Assembly: GCF_006439025.1 (NCBI RefSeq)
Contig: NZ_RCYZ01000001.1
Span: 930,001-994,000, forward strand
DNA length: 64,000 nucleotides
DNA from: Hymenobacter nivis
GTDB taxonomy: Bacteria > Bacteroidota > Bacteroidia > Cytophagales > Hymenobacteraceae
Direction of reading: 5' to 3'
Shown: in pieces, positions 19,005-27,390 of the stretch
Numbering within the stretch: the first letter of the stretch is position 1
How the letters are laid out: each line of letters begins with the position of its first letter
The notes under the pieces: generated by a model
Database searches by the model: none
Seen by the model: only the letters and a program-made list of their open reading frames with translations
Told to the model about the DNA's origin: nothing
Translations under genes and position numbers: made by a program

Positions 19005-21047
19005 TTAATTAATTGCGCTGCCGTTGCGCACCGCTTTGCCGGGCTGCATCAGGGCCAGGCTGCCGTCGGCATTTTCGGCCATCAGCAGCATGCCCTGGCT
19101 TTGGATGCCTTTGAGCTCGCGGGGCAGCAAATTGAGCAATACTTGCACCTGCTGGCCAATTAATTCTTCGGGCGTGAAATGCTCGGCAATGCCGCTCACA
19201 ATGGTGCGCTGCTCCAAACCCAAGTCGACAGTGAGCTTGAGGAGCTTCTTGGTTTTGGCCACCTTTTCGGCTGCTACCACGGTGCCCACGCGCAGGTCCA
19301 TCTTCTGGAAATCGTCGAAGCTCACGGCGGGCTTGGCCTCCGCTACCGGCGCGTTGGCCAGCAAATTGGCCTGTTTGGTATCGAGCAGCTTTTGCACCTG
19401 CGCCTCCACCGTGGCATCCTCAATTTTAGCGAATAGCAGCGCCGGTTCGCGCAATTGGTGGCCGGCTACCAGGGCGTCGGGGCGGCCCGCAGCGGCCCAG
19501 GGCCCCGCTTCAATGCCCAGCATGGTACCCAGCTTTTCCGCCGATTCGGGCAGGAAGGGCCCCAGCGTAGGCACCAGGGCGGCCGCAATTTGCAGGGCCA
19601 CGTGCAGCACGGTGCCGGTGCGTGCCGCGTCGGTCTTAATTAAATGCCAGGGCTGGGTATCGGCCAGGTATTTATTACCCAGGCGCGCCAAGTTCATCAC
19701 CTCGGCCAGGGCGTCGCGGAAGCGGTAGTTCTCAATCAATTCGCCAATCTTGGCCGGGAACGCGGCCAACTGCCGCAGCGCCTCCTGGTCAATGTCCAGC
19801 AATTCGCCCGCAGCGGGCACTCGGCCCTCAAAGAATTTATGCGTGAGCACCACCGCCCGGTTCACGAAATTGCCCAGCGTGGCCACCAGCTCGTTATTAT
19901 TACGGGCCTGGAAGTCCTTCCAGGTGAAGTCGTTGTCTTTGGTTTCGGGGGCGTTGGCGCACAGCACGTAGCGCAGCACGTCGGCCTGGCCGGGGAAATC
20001 CTGCAAGTACTCGTGCAGCCACACCGCCCAGTTGCGCGAAGTGCTGATTTTGTCACCTTCCAAATTCAGGAATTCGTTGGCGGGCACGTTATCGGGCAAA
20101 ATGTAGCCGCCGTGCGCCTTCAGCATGGCCGGGAAAATAATGCAGTGGAACACGATATTGTCTTTGCCAATGAAGTGCACCAGCTTGCTGCCCGCGTCTT
20201 TCCAGTACAATTCCCACTCGTCGGGAAATGCCTCCTTGGTGGCCGAAATGTAGCCGATGGGCGCATCGAACCACACGTATAGCACCTTGCCCTCGGCCCC
20301 GGGCAGCGGCACGGGCACGCCCCAATCGAGGTCGCGCGTGACGGCGCGCGGGTGCAGGCCCTGGTCAATCCACGACTTGCACTGGCCGTACACGTTGGTT
20401 TTCCAGTCGTTTTTGTGGCCCTCCACAATCCACTCGCGCAGCCAGGGCTCGTACTCGTCGAGCGGCAGGAACCAGTGCTTGGTATCGCGCAGCACCGGGT
20501 GGGCCCCGCTGAGCATGCTGCGCGGATTAATTAATTCGGTGGGGCTGAGCGACGTGCCGCAGCGCTCGCACTGGTCGCCGTAGGCGTTTTCGTTGCCGCA
20601 ATTGGGGCACGTGCCCACGATGTAGCGGTCGGCCAGAAACTGCTGGGCCTGCTCGTCAAAATACTGCTGCGTGGTTTGCTCAATAAACTTACCGTCGTGG
20701 TAGAGCTTAAGAAAAAACTCACTGCTGACGGCCGCGTGCGTGGCCGACGAGGTGCGCGAATACACATCGAACGACACGTTGAAATCGCGGAACGAATCGC
20801 GGATCAGCGCGTGGTATTTATCGACCACCTGCTGGGGCGTAACGCCTTCTTTCTGGGCCCGAATGGTGATGGGAACCCCGTGCTCATCAGAGCCGCAAAT
20901 AAATTTTACGTCGCGGCCCGCCGCCCGCAAATAGCGCACATAAATATCGGCGGGCAGGTATACGCCGGCCAAATGGCCGATGTGCACGGGGCCGTTGGCG
21001 TAAGGCAAAGCCGCCGTAACGGTGTAGCGCTGAGGAAGAACAGCCAT
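19005..21047 (-). CDS. metG: Methionyl-tRNA synthetase
   Basis: 680 aa starting [20 protein letters not shown]; an in-frame start 8 codons upstream is not needed. Class I synthetase: HIGH motif at residues 22-25, zinc knuckle [23 protein letters not shown] version of the KMSKS loop followed by [11 protein letters not shown], anticodon-binding helical domain, and a C-terminal tRNA-binding (EMAP/Trbp111-like) domain from about 580 ([17 protein letters not shown] ... [11 protein letters not shown]). It charges initiator and elongator tRNA-Met. The gene and its flanks contain several ATTAATT or TTAATTAA words, out of character with the GC-rich surroundings. Transcribed convergently with pth. Confidence 0.97.
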   Translation of the reverse strand: MAVLPQRYTVTAALPYANGPVHIGHLAGVYLPADIYVRYLRAAGRDVKFICGSDEHGVPITIRAQKEGVTPQQVVDKYHALIRDSFRDFNVSFDVYSRTSSATHAAVSSEFFLKLYHDGKFIEQTTQQYFDEQAQQFLADRYIVGTCPNCGNENAYGDQCERCGTSLSPTELINPRSMLSGAHPVLRDTKHWFLPLDEYEPWLREWIVEGHKNDWKTNVYGQCKSWIDQGLHPRAVTRDLDWGVPVPLPGAEGKVLYVWFDAPIGYISATKEAFPDEWELYWKDAGSKLVHFIGKDNIVFHCIIFPAMLKAHGGYILPDNVPANEFLNLEGDKISTSRNWAVWLHEYLQDFPGQADVLRYVLCANAPETKDNDFTWKDFQARNNNELVATLGNFVNRAVVLTHKFFEGRVPAAGELLDIDQEALRQLAAFPAKIGELIENYRFRDALAEVMNLARLGNKYLADTQPWHLIKTDAARTGTVLHVALQIAAALVPTLGPFLPESAEKLGTMLGIEAGPWAAAGRPDALVAGHQLREPALLFAKIEDATVEAQVQKLLDTKQANLLANAPVAEAKPAVSFDDFQKMDLRVGTVVAAEKVAKTKKLLKLTVDLGLEQRTIVSGIAEHFTPEELIGQQVQVLLNLLPRELKGIQSQGMLLMAENADGSLALMQPGKAVRNGSAIN

Positions 21048-21186
21048 AAAAACGAAGGTTGAAAGCAGCAATTGAACTGCACCGGCTGAAAGAGAAATTA
21101 ATTCCGGTGGCGCAGCGTCAAACGATTAATTAAGCAAAAGCAAAAAAGAATTAAAATTAAATTCAGGGGAAACTTCGGCAAACCTA

Positions 21187-21215
21187 TTTGCGGTGGTATT
21201 TAAATTTTATATTTG
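21187..21215 (+). promoter_or_regulatory. Promoter for the Lys/Ala/Pro-rich protein gene
   Basis: TTTG at 21187-21190, 17 nt, then TATATTTG at 21208-21215; a near match to the Bacteroidota consensus in an AT-rich divergent interval, 78 nt before the ATG at 21294. Confidence 0.6.
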
Positions 21216-21293
21216 GCGCTAACTAGTGACATTAACACCGAAGATTCTACCCTGTTTGGTGCGAGCGCACATTTCATTTACCTTTTTCTCATC

Positions 21294-22091
21294 ATGAAAA
21301 AACCTGCTCCATCCGTGAAAGCGGAGAAAAAAACCAAGCGCACGCCGGCCGAAAAAACCCAGCAAAAATCTGAGAAGGCCGCTAACAAAGCCAGCGCCGA
21401 CCTCAAAGATGACCAGGCCGACAAGAAAGCCAGCCAGAAAAAATCGTTGCGCTCGGCTGCCAAGCAGCTGCAGAAAGAGCTCGACGGCCGGATGAACGCA
21501 GTGGTAGCCCGCATCCGCAAAGAAACGAAGGCCAAGCTGAAGGAAGTGGTGCGCGAAGCCACCCGCCGCCTCGACGGCGACACGGAGCGCATGTTTGAGC
21601 AGGCGCTGCACACCATCATGCAGCAATACGACGCCCCCGCGCCCACCGGCGAAACCTTCGCCGGGGCCCCCAGCAAGGGTGCTAAGAGCAGCAAAACGAA
21701 GAAAAGCAGCCCCTCGCGCGAGGCTTCGGCCCCCTCCCCTGCCGCCACCGAGGCGCCCGCCACTGACACTGCCGCCGCCGAGGCCCCCGCCGAAGCCGCG
21801 CCCGCCGCTGCGCCCCAGGCTGCCACCGCTAACAAGCGGGGCCCCAAGCCCGCCGCTGCCGCCGCCGCTACCAAGCCGGCCGCCCCCGCCGCTAAGCGCA
21901 GCACCAAAGCCCCCGCCGAAACCGCCCCCAGGAAGCGGGGCCCCAAGCCCGGCACGCCGGCCACCGGCGCCAAGCGCGGCCCCAAGCCCCGCGCCGAGCA
22001 AGCCGCCCCCGAAGCCACGGCTCCCGAGCCGGAAACCACCGACCTGCTGAATTCATCGGACAGCGCCAGCACCGGTGAGGTTAGAGAATAG
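21294..22091 (+). CDS. Histone H1/AlgP-like Lys-, Ala- and Pro-rich protein
   Basis: 265 aa from MKKPAPSVKAEKKTKR; a longer in-frame version starting at 21213 would begin on top of the -7 element. Residues 1-60 are very rich in Lys, about 60-115 form a helical amphipathic segment (KQLQKELDGRMNAVVARIRKETKAKLKEVVREATRRLDGDTERMFEQALHT, likely coiled coil), and about 120-265 are low-complexity Ala/Pro with three KRGPKP units, an arrangement like AlgP and bacterial H1-like proteins. Likely a nucleoid-associated DNA-binding protein; function inferred from composition only. The first two KRGPKP units are each encoded through a GGGGCCCC motif. Strong promoter-like element upstream, long hairpin downstream. 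Confidence 0.75.
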   Translation: MKKPAPSVKAEKKTKRTPAEKTQQKSEKAANKASADLKDDQADKKASQKKSLRSAAKQLQKELDGRMNAVVARIRKETKAKLKEVVREATRRLDGDTERMFEQALHTIMQQYDAPAPTGETFAGAPSKGAKSSKTKKSSPSREASAPSPAATEAPATDTAAAEAPAEAAPAAAPQAATANKRGPKPAAAAAATKPAAPAAKRSTKAPAETAPRKRGPKPGTPATGAKRGPKPRAEQAAPEATAPEPETTDLLNSSDSASTGEVRE

Positions 22092-22111
22092 CTTCTGCTA
22101 GGCGCTACCCA

Positions 22112-22166
22112 CCAAAAAGCCGGCCCGCTGCTTCCCTCTTGGGGACGCGGCGGGCCGGCTTTTTGG
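22112..22166. terminator. Bidirectional terminator, 17-bp stem
   Basis: 22112-22128 is the exact reverse complement of 22150-22166, with A5 and T5 at the stem ends. It separates the convergent genes ending at 22091 and 22188. Confidence 0.75.
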
Positions 22167-22187
22167 CGGGTGGGGGCCCCGGCGGGG

Positions 22188-22535
22188 CTACGGCTGGCGG
22201 CCCAGCGTGTCGCCCTCGTAGCGGATGCGGCGGATGCGGGTTTCGGGCGTGGTGGTGTTGGCCGAGTTGGTGCCCAGGGTTTCGACGCGCTGGCGGGAAT
22301 TGATGTCGGCGGCCTGCTCGCCCAGGCGCACGCGGCCGAGGGTGGCGTCGGGCACGGCTGCGCCGGCCCCATTGTAGCCGCCGTTGCTGTTGTAGATGGC
22401 GCGGCGGTCGGCGTCGGAGTTGACGGCGGTGGGCGTGACGCGCGGGGCGGCCATTTCCGAAGTTTGCTCGGTGGCGGTGCAGGCCCCCAGGCCGGCGGCG
22501 GCGCTCAGGCCCGCGAGGAGTCGAAGTAGTTTCAT
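22188..22535 (-). CDS. Small putative lipoprotein
   Basis: 115 aa, starting MKLLRLLAGLSAAAGLGACTATEQ: a signal peptide with lipobox GLGAC, so the mature protein would begin at Cys19. The rest is hydrophilic with Asn/Thr-rich stretches (YNSNGGYNGAGAAVPDATLGRVRLGEQ) and no recognised domain. The frame is open further upstream, but that part overlaps the DUF3050 gene in another frame and has no coding character. Envelope location is inferred from the lipobox; function unknown. It lies 85 nt downstream of the DUF3050 gene on the same strand. Confidence 0.7.
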   Translation of the reverse strand: MKLLRLLAGLSAAAGLGACTATEQTSEMAAPRVTPTAVNSDADRRAIYNSNGGYNGAGAAVPDATLGRVRLGEQAADINSRQRVETLGTNSANTTTPETRIRRIRYEGDTLGRQP

Positions 22536-22620
22536 AATTCCGGAATGACGCAAAACGGCCGCCCAGCAGTGGGCGGCCGTTGCTTCAAACGCGGGGCGGG
22601 GCCTGGGGGTTGGGGCCCGG

Positions 22621-23409
22621 CTACGCGGCCACCGGGGCCATTGCCGCCAGCACGCCGTCCCAGAGGGCCATGCGGGCCTCCAGGCTGCGCTGGGCCACGT
22701 TTTGGGCGGCCTGCCAGCGCAGTGAATCGTCGGCGCACAGCTCGCGCACCATCTGCTGGGCCAGGGGCGTGTGCACCTCCTCATCGAGCTGGATGTGGCG
22801 GTCGAGGTAGTAAATAAACGTGTCGAGCTGGCCGGGGAACTGCGTTTGCAAGCGCCCCACCAGCTGCCGGAACATGTCGGGAATTAGGTCCTCGCGGCCG
22901 TAGGTGAAGGCGGCGGCCACCGCGTGCGGCTGCCCGGCCCCGATGATGTCGAAGGTGGTGTTCACGAACTGCTGCACCGATGCGGGGGCCCCGGCGGCCT
23001 CCAGGGCGGCGGCCACCGGCTGGCCGGTGGCCAGCGCGGCCAGCAGCCGTTCGGCGGGCGCGGTATCGGCGCCGCACTCGCGCATGGCTTGCAAGTATAG
23101 CTCGAAGTGGCTGGTGGGGCGGCCCTGCGGGTCCACGTCCGACTCTTCCTCCAACACAATCTCGTTGATGAGGCGGCGGGTGGCGGGGTTGGCCGTGGGG
23201 TACCAGGGCAGCGTCACGCAAGTCAGGTCGCGCTGCAAGGCTTTCAGCAGCGACATAAAATCCCACACCGCAAATACGTGGTGCGACATGAACAGCCGCA
23301 GGTCGTCGAGCGACTGAATCTGGCCGTAGAGGCCGTGGGCCAGCAGGCGCTGGCGGGTGGGCAGCAGGCCCGCTTGCAGGGCCTCGGTGGTGTTGGAAGT
23401 GGGCGACAT
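22621..23409 (-). CDS. DUF3050 (haem-oxygenase-like fold) family protein
   Basis: 262 aa. Recognised by LRLFMSHHVFAVWDFMSLLKALQRDLTCVTLPWYP near residues 35-70 followed by RRLINEIVLEEESDVDPQGRPTSHFELYLQAM, the hallmark of the DUF3050 family, and by YYLDRHIQLDEEVHTPLAQQM in the C-terminal part. The repeated His/Glu pairs on predicted helices (HH, EE, DRHIQLDEEVH) resemble metal-binding haem-oxygenase-like diiron enzymes; the reaction is not known. Co-directional with the lipoprotein gene and downstream of msrB. Confidence 0.85.
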   Translation of the reverse strand: MSPTSNTTEALQAGLLPTRQRLLAHGLYGQIQSLDDLRLFMSHHVFAVWDFMSLLKALQRDLTCVTLPWYPTANPATRRLINEIVLEEESDVDPQGRPTSHFELYLQAMRECGADTAPAERLLAALATGQPVAAALEAAGAPASVQQFVNTTFDIIGAGQPHAVAAAFTYGREDLIPDMFRQLVGRLQTQFPGQLDTFIYYLDRHIQLDEEVHTPLAQQMVRELCADDSLRWQAAQNVAQRSLEARMALWDGVLAAMAPVAA

Positions 23410-23502
23410 GGGCAGGGTAAGTATGGATAAATGAAGCTGGTTATAAAAAATCCCGCCGGGCCCCTACTTCACTTGCGGGCCGGGGCCCCGGCGGGCCCGT
23501 GC

Positions 23503-23537
23503 AAAAGCCGCCCCTGCGCAAAGGCAGAAGCGGCTTT
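23503..23537 (-). terminator. Terminator of msrB
   Basis: AAAGCCGC (23504-23511) pairs with GCGGCTTT (23530-23537) and is followed on the minus strand by TTTT. It lies 29 nt beyond the msrB stop. Confidence 0.6.
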
Positions 23538-23565
23538 GACGCCGGCAAACCAACGACTTAAAAAA

Positions 23566-24117
23566 TTATTTCTTCTCGAACACCATCGCGTTGCCGTCCA
23601 TGCAGTACCGCTCGCCGGTGGGCTTGGGGCCGTCGCTGAACACGTGGCCGAGGTGGCCGCCGCACTTGGCGCACACAATCTCGTCGCGGCTCATGCCGAA
23701 GCTCTCGTCCGACTTCACCTTCAGGCTATTGTTGTTGGCCGGGGCCCAAAAGCTGGGCCAGCCGGTGCCCGAATCGAACTTGGTGGCCGAGCTGAACAGC
23801 AGGTTGTGGTCGGCGGCGCAGTAGTAGGTGCCGGCGGCGTGGTTGTCGTGGTACTTGCCCGTGAACGGCCGCTCCGTGCCCTCCTCCCGCAGGATGTAGT
23901 ATTGGTCGGGGGTGAGCTGCTTGCGCCATTCGGCGTCGGTTTTTTGCACCGGAAATTCGCCGGGCTTGCCCGTGACGGCGGCGGGCTTGGGGTAGGTGCC
24001 GGGGGCAGCCGTTTGGCCCTTGGGGGTGGCCAGGGCCAGGGCATCGGCCCGCTGCTGCGAGCAGGCCACATTGAGGGTGAGGGCGGAAACGACGAAAAAC
24101 AACAGGGCGGAGCGCAT
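23566..24117 (-). CDS. msrB: Peptide-methionine (R)-S-oxide reductase, exported
   Basis: 183 aa. A signal peptide ([22 protein letters not shown], possibly a lipoprotein with Cys19) precedes the MsrB domain: [62 protein letters not shown]. Zinc ligands are in [12 protein letters not shown]; the catalytic Cys is in [13 protein letters not shown]. It repairs oxidised methionine in envelope proteins using thioredoxin-type electrons. Transcribed divergently from typA. Together with katG, 8 kb away, it adds to oxidative-stress functions but they are not one operon. Confidence 0.95.
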   Translation of the reverse strand: MRSALLFFVVSALTLNVACSQQRADALALATPKGQTAAPGTYPKPAAVTGKPGEFPVQKTDAEWRKQLTPDQYYILREEGTERPFTGKYHDNHAAGTYYCAADHNLLFSSATKFDSGTGWPSFWAPANNNSLKVKSDESFGMSRDEIVCAKCGGHLGHVFSDGPKPTGERYCMDGNAMVFEKK

Positions 24118-24331
24118 GAGCGAAAGAGGATTGGTTTTAGGAGATAAGCTGAACTAACCCAACATACGAAGCCGGGCCCCAGTTCGGTCGGCGGGTGGCA
24201 ATCGCAAACGCGCCGGGAACCATCCGCCCCACTTAACCAATTTAACGCTACGCCCTTGGCTGCGCGGCCGCACGCCAGGGCCCCCAGGGGTTAAGACTTG
24301 ATTACCACGAGGCTTTGCGCCTTTTTATATG

Positions 24332-24339
24332 TACCTTTG
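24332..24339 (+). promoter_or_regulatory. Probable -7 element upstream of typA
   Basis: TACCTTTG lies 20 nt before the typA ATG. The nearest TTTG is only 14 nt upstream, so the -33 part is poor. Confidence 0.4.
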
Positions 24340-24359
24340 CACCCGCAAAAACAACCCAT

Positions 24360-26171
24360 ATGGCCAACAATATTCGGAACATTGCCATCATCGCTCACGT
24401 TGACCACGGCAAGACTACTCTGGTGGATAAGATTATCCACGCTTCTAAGATTTTCGACGCCCACCAGCAGTTCGACGACCTGATCCTCGACGACAACCCC
24501 CTGGAGCGCGAGCGTGGCATTACCATCGTTTCCAAAAACGTATCGGTACGCTACAACGGCACCAAAATCAACATCATTGACACCCCTGGTCACGCCGACT
24601 TCGGCGGCGAGGTAGAGCGCGTGTTGAAGCTAGCCGACGGCGTGCTGCTGCTCGTGGATGCCTTCGAAGGCGCCATGCCGCAGACCCGCTTCGTGCTCGG
24701 CAAAGCCATTGCCCTGGGCCTGAAGCCCATCGTGGTGGTGAACAAAGTGGACAAAGAGAACTGCCGCCCCGACGAGGTGCACGAGCAGGTGTTCGACCTC
24801 ATGTTCAACCTCGGCGCTTCGGAAGACCAGCTTGATTTCGTGACCCTGTACGGTTCTTCGAAGCAGGGCTGGATGAGCACCGACTGGAAGGTGAAGACCG
24901 ACAACCTGATTCCGTTGCTCGACGCGGTTATCTCCTCGATTCCGCCCGCCCCGACCTTGGAAGGCACACCCCAGATGCAGATCACCTCGCTCGACTACTC
25001 GTCGTTCGTGGGCCGCATCGCCATCGGCCGCGTGCACCGCGGTACGCTGAAAGAAGGCTCGAACATGAGCCTGATGAAGGCGGATGGTAGCATCAAGAAA
25101 GTAAAGATTCGCGAGCTGCACGTGTTTGAAGGCCTCGGCCGCGTGAAAGTGGACGAAGTAAGCAGCGGCGAAATCTGCGCCGTGTCGGGCATCGAAGGCT
25201 TTGACATCGGCGACACGCTGGCCGACGCTGACAACCCCGAGCAACTCGAGCGCATCAGCATCGACGAGCCGACGATGAACATGCTGTTCACCATCAACAA
25301 CTCGCCGTTCTTCGGCAAGGAGGGCAAGTTTGTGACCTCGCGCCACCTGCGCGACCGCCTGTTCAAGGAGACTGAGAAAAACCTCGCCCTGCGCGTGGAA
25401 TCGACCGACAAAGAGGACACCTTCCTCGTGTTTGGCCGCGGCATTCTGCACTTGTCGGTGCTGATTGAAACCATGCGCCGCGAAGGCTACGAGCTGCAAG
25501 TGGGCCAGCCCCAGGTGCTGTTCAAAGAAGACGACAACGGCAAGCGCACCGAGCCCATCGAGCTGCTCGTGGTGGACGTGCCCGAGGAATCGGCCGGCAA
25601 GGTGATTGAGCTGGTGAGCATGCGCAAAGGCGAAATGACCATTATGGAGCCCAAGGGCGACTTGCAGCACTTGGAATTCACCATTCCGTCGCGTGGCCTG
25701 ATCGGCCTGCGTAACAACGTGCTGACCGCCACCGGCGGCGAGGCCATCATGAACCACCGCTTCGTGGACTACGAAGAGCACAAGGGCCCCATCCCCGGCC
25801 GCATCGCTGGTTCGCTGATTTCGTTGGAGACGGGCCCCGGCACCGCCTACACGATTGACAAACTGCAGGACCGCGGCTCGTTCTTCGTCGATCCGGGCGA
25901 GGAAGTGTACGGCGGCCAGGTAATCGGCGAGCACACCCGCCCGAACGACCTGACCGTGAACATCCAGAAAGGCAAGAAGCTGACCAACATGCGCGCGTCG
26001 GGCACCGACGATAACGCCAAGATTGTGCCCAAGCGCCAGTTCTCGCTGGAAGAAGCCATGGAGTACATCCAGAAGGACGAGTACCTGGAAGTGACGCCGA
26101 AGTCGATCCGGATGCGCAAAATCCTGCTCGACGAAAACGAGCGCCTGCGCTACGCCAAAACGGCCGAGTAG
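24360..26171 (+). CDS. typA: Ribosome-associated GTPase TypA/BipA
   Basis: 603 aa from MANNIRNIAIIAHVDHGKTTL; 15 extra in-frame residues upstream do not fit the family. GTP-binding: P-loop AHVDHGKT (13-20), switch with RERGITI, DTPGHADFGGEVERV, and NKVDKENCRPDEV. Domain II begins after about 200, an EF-G-like domain III follows, and the C-terminal BipA-specific domain contains SRGLIGLRNNVLTATGGEAIMNHRF and RPNDLTVNIQKGKKLTNMRASGTD. It binds the ribosome and helps 50S assembly, especially at low temperature or under stress. Monocistronic, with hairpin terminator at 26193-26220. Confidence 0.97.
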   Translation: MANNIRNIAIIAHVDHGKTTLVDKIIHASKIFDAHQQFDDLILDDNPLERERGITIVSKNVSVRYNGTKINIIDTPGHADFGGEVERVLKLADGVLLLVDAFEGAMPQTRFVLGKAIALGLKPIVVVNKVDKENCRPDEVHEQVFDLMFNLGASEDQLDFVTLYGSSKQGWMSTDWKVKTDNLIPLLDAVISSIPPAPTLEGTPQMQITSLDYSSFVGRIAIGRVHRGTLKEGSNMSLMKADGSIKKVKIRELHVFEGLGRVKVDEVSSGEICAVSGIEGFDIGDTLADADNPEQLERISIDEPTMNMLFTINNSPFFGKEGKFVTSRHLRDRLFKETEKNLALRVESTDKEDTFLVFGRGILHLSVLIETMRREGYELQVGQPQVLFKEDDNGKRTEPIELLVVDVPEESAGKVIELVSMRKGEMTIMEPKGDLQHLEFTIPSRGLIGLRNNVLTATGGEAIMNHRFVDYEEHKGPIPGRIAGSLISLETGPGTAYTIDKLQDRGSFFVDPGEEVYGGQVIGEHTRPNDLTVNIQKGKKLTNMRASGTDDNAKIVPKRQFSLEEAMEYIQKDEYLEVTPKSIRMRKILLDENERLRYAKTAE

Positions 26172-26192
26172 TCTATTAGATTTTTTTGAAGA

Positions 26193-26224
26193 AAGGGGCG
26201 CGGCTTTGGTCGCGCCCCTTTTTT
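26193..26224 (+). terminator. Terminator of typA
   Basis: AAGGGGCGCG (26193-26202) pairs with CGCGCCCCTT (26211-26220) and is followed by a T tract. Confidence 0.8.
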
Positions 26225-26270
26225 ATTGGTCGTTGCCGTTAAAAGGCACTTCCCACCTTTTCCTCTCGAT

Positions 26271-26786
26271 ATGAACCCCACCCCCCTGCAGCAGTTCGTT
26301 CAACATTTCACCGGCGCCAACGCCGCCGCCACCGAGCGGGTGAGCGCCCGGCTGGCCCTGGTGCTCGCCGACCCAGAGGCGTACCAAACGGAGTTTGCTG
26401 AGGAGCTTGCCGAGCGGGGCATGGCCGGGGCCCTACCCGCGCAAGAACTGCGCGACGTGGCCCTGCTCGACGCCCTGCTGGCCGACGACCTGGCTTGGGA
26501 AAGCGACGAGCAGGACACCCCCGCCGAACTCACGGAAGCCCTCAACGACATCCTGGCGCAGCAGGGGCAGGGCGTGGCCTTGGCCCCGGGGGCCCTGGCC
26601 GGCCGCCGCGGCGCGGGCCCTGAGCAACTCGACGCCGTGCAGGACGCGCTGGAGGCGCTGGGCCGGGCGCTGGTGCTGTTCACGCTCGACAGCGACGTGT
26701 TTCCGCTGGGCGTGGTGGCCGATGCGCAGGCGGAGGCCGTGCGCCAGCAGGCCGGGGCCCTGGGCTTTGGCCTAACGGTGTACTAG
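26271..26786 (+). CDS. Hypothetical acidic protein, possibly DUF6630-like
   Basis: 171 aa from MNPTPLQQFVQHFTGAN, the ATG nearest a likely leader. Acidic and Ala/Leu-rich, mostly predicted helical, with a C-terminal strand-like segment RALVLFTLDSDVFPLGVVADAQAEAVRQQAGALGFGLTVY. That last part recalls DUF6630 proteins, a weak recollection rather than a firm assignment. No signal peptide or membrane segment; probably cytosolic. It lies between typA and cyanase, each separated by hairpins. Confidence 0.65.
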   Translation: MNPTPLQQFVQHFTGANAAATERVSARLALVLADPEAYQTEFAEELAERGMAGALPAQELRDVALLDALLADDLAWESDEQDTPAELTEALNDILAQQGQGVALAPGALAGRRGAGPEQLDAVQDALEALGRALVLFTLDSDVFPLGVVADAQAEAVRQQAGALGFGLTVY

Positions 26787-26833
26787 CCCGCGCACCCTGG
26801 GGCCCTAAACAAGGCCCTGCGTAACTGGTTGAG

Positions 26834-26866
26834 AAACCGGTCCTGGCACTGCGGGACCGGTTTTTT
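26834..26866 (+). terminator. Terminator of the hypothetical gene
   Basis: AAACCGGTCC (26834-26843) pairs with GGACCGGTTT (26854-26863) and is followed by T6 in total. Confidence 0.75.
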
Positions 26867-26893
26867 CATTTCTCACCACTTGCCCTTACTGCC

Positions 26894-27337
26894 ATGGACC
26901 GCGCTACCGTCACCACTAAAATCATTGCCGCCAAAGTGAGAAACGGCCTGCGCTGGGCCGACGTGGCCCAGGAAATGGGCCTGAGCAAGGAATACGCCAC
27001 CGCCGCCCTGCTCGGCCAGATGAAGCTGACCGCCGACCAGGCCGCCGTGGCCAAGCGCGTGTTCGGCCTCGACGACGAGGAGACTGCGTGGCTGCAAATT
27101 GTGCCCTACAAAGGCTCGCTGCCCACCGCCGTGCCCACCGACCCGCTCATCTACCGCTGGTACGAGCTGGTGAACGTGTACGGCACCACCATTAAGGAAT
27201 TGATCAGCGAGGAGTTTGGCGACGGCATCATGAGCGCCATCGACTTTTCGATGGACATCACCCGCGAACCGCACGCCAACGGCGACCGGGTGAACGTGGT
27301 GCTAAGCGGCAAGTTTTTGCCGTATAAATCCTACTAA
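26894..27337 (+). CDS. cynS: Cyanate hydratase (cyanase)
   Basis: 147 aa, usual length is about 150. It converts cyanate and bicarbonate to ammonia and carbon dioxide, as a homodecamer in the cytosol. The N-terminal helix-turn-helix-like domain (1-75) is followed by the catalytic domain, where Arg88, Glu91 (YRWYELVNVYGTT) and Ser114 (GDGIMSAIDFSMD) match the E. coli triad Arg96, Glu99 and Ser122. No carbonic anhydrase (cynT) or cyanate transporter gene is adjacent, unlike the E. coli operon. Start ATG at 26894 fits the family. Confidence 0.96.
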   Translation: MDRATVTTKIIAAKVRNGLRWADVAQEMGLSKEYATAALLGQMKLTADQAAVAKRVFGLDDEETAWLQIVPYKGSLPTAVPTDPLIYRWYELVNVYGTTIKELISEEFGDGIMSAIDFSMDITREPHANGDRVNVVLSGKFLPYKSY

Positions 27338-27390
27338 GCGGCGGCGCAACCGGGGAGCAGGCGTAGCTTTCGGGCTAAATCTGCTTCCCC

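Noticed and set aside
21048..21293. AT-rich gap between metG and the Lys-rich gene considered as a replication origin
   Set aside because: No DnaA box clusters or iterons are seen; the AT richness fits divergent promoters and the ATTAATT words.
24630..25934. A 434-codon minus-strand frame opposite typA
   Set aside because: Shadow of typA; no domain or export signal and typA is complete.
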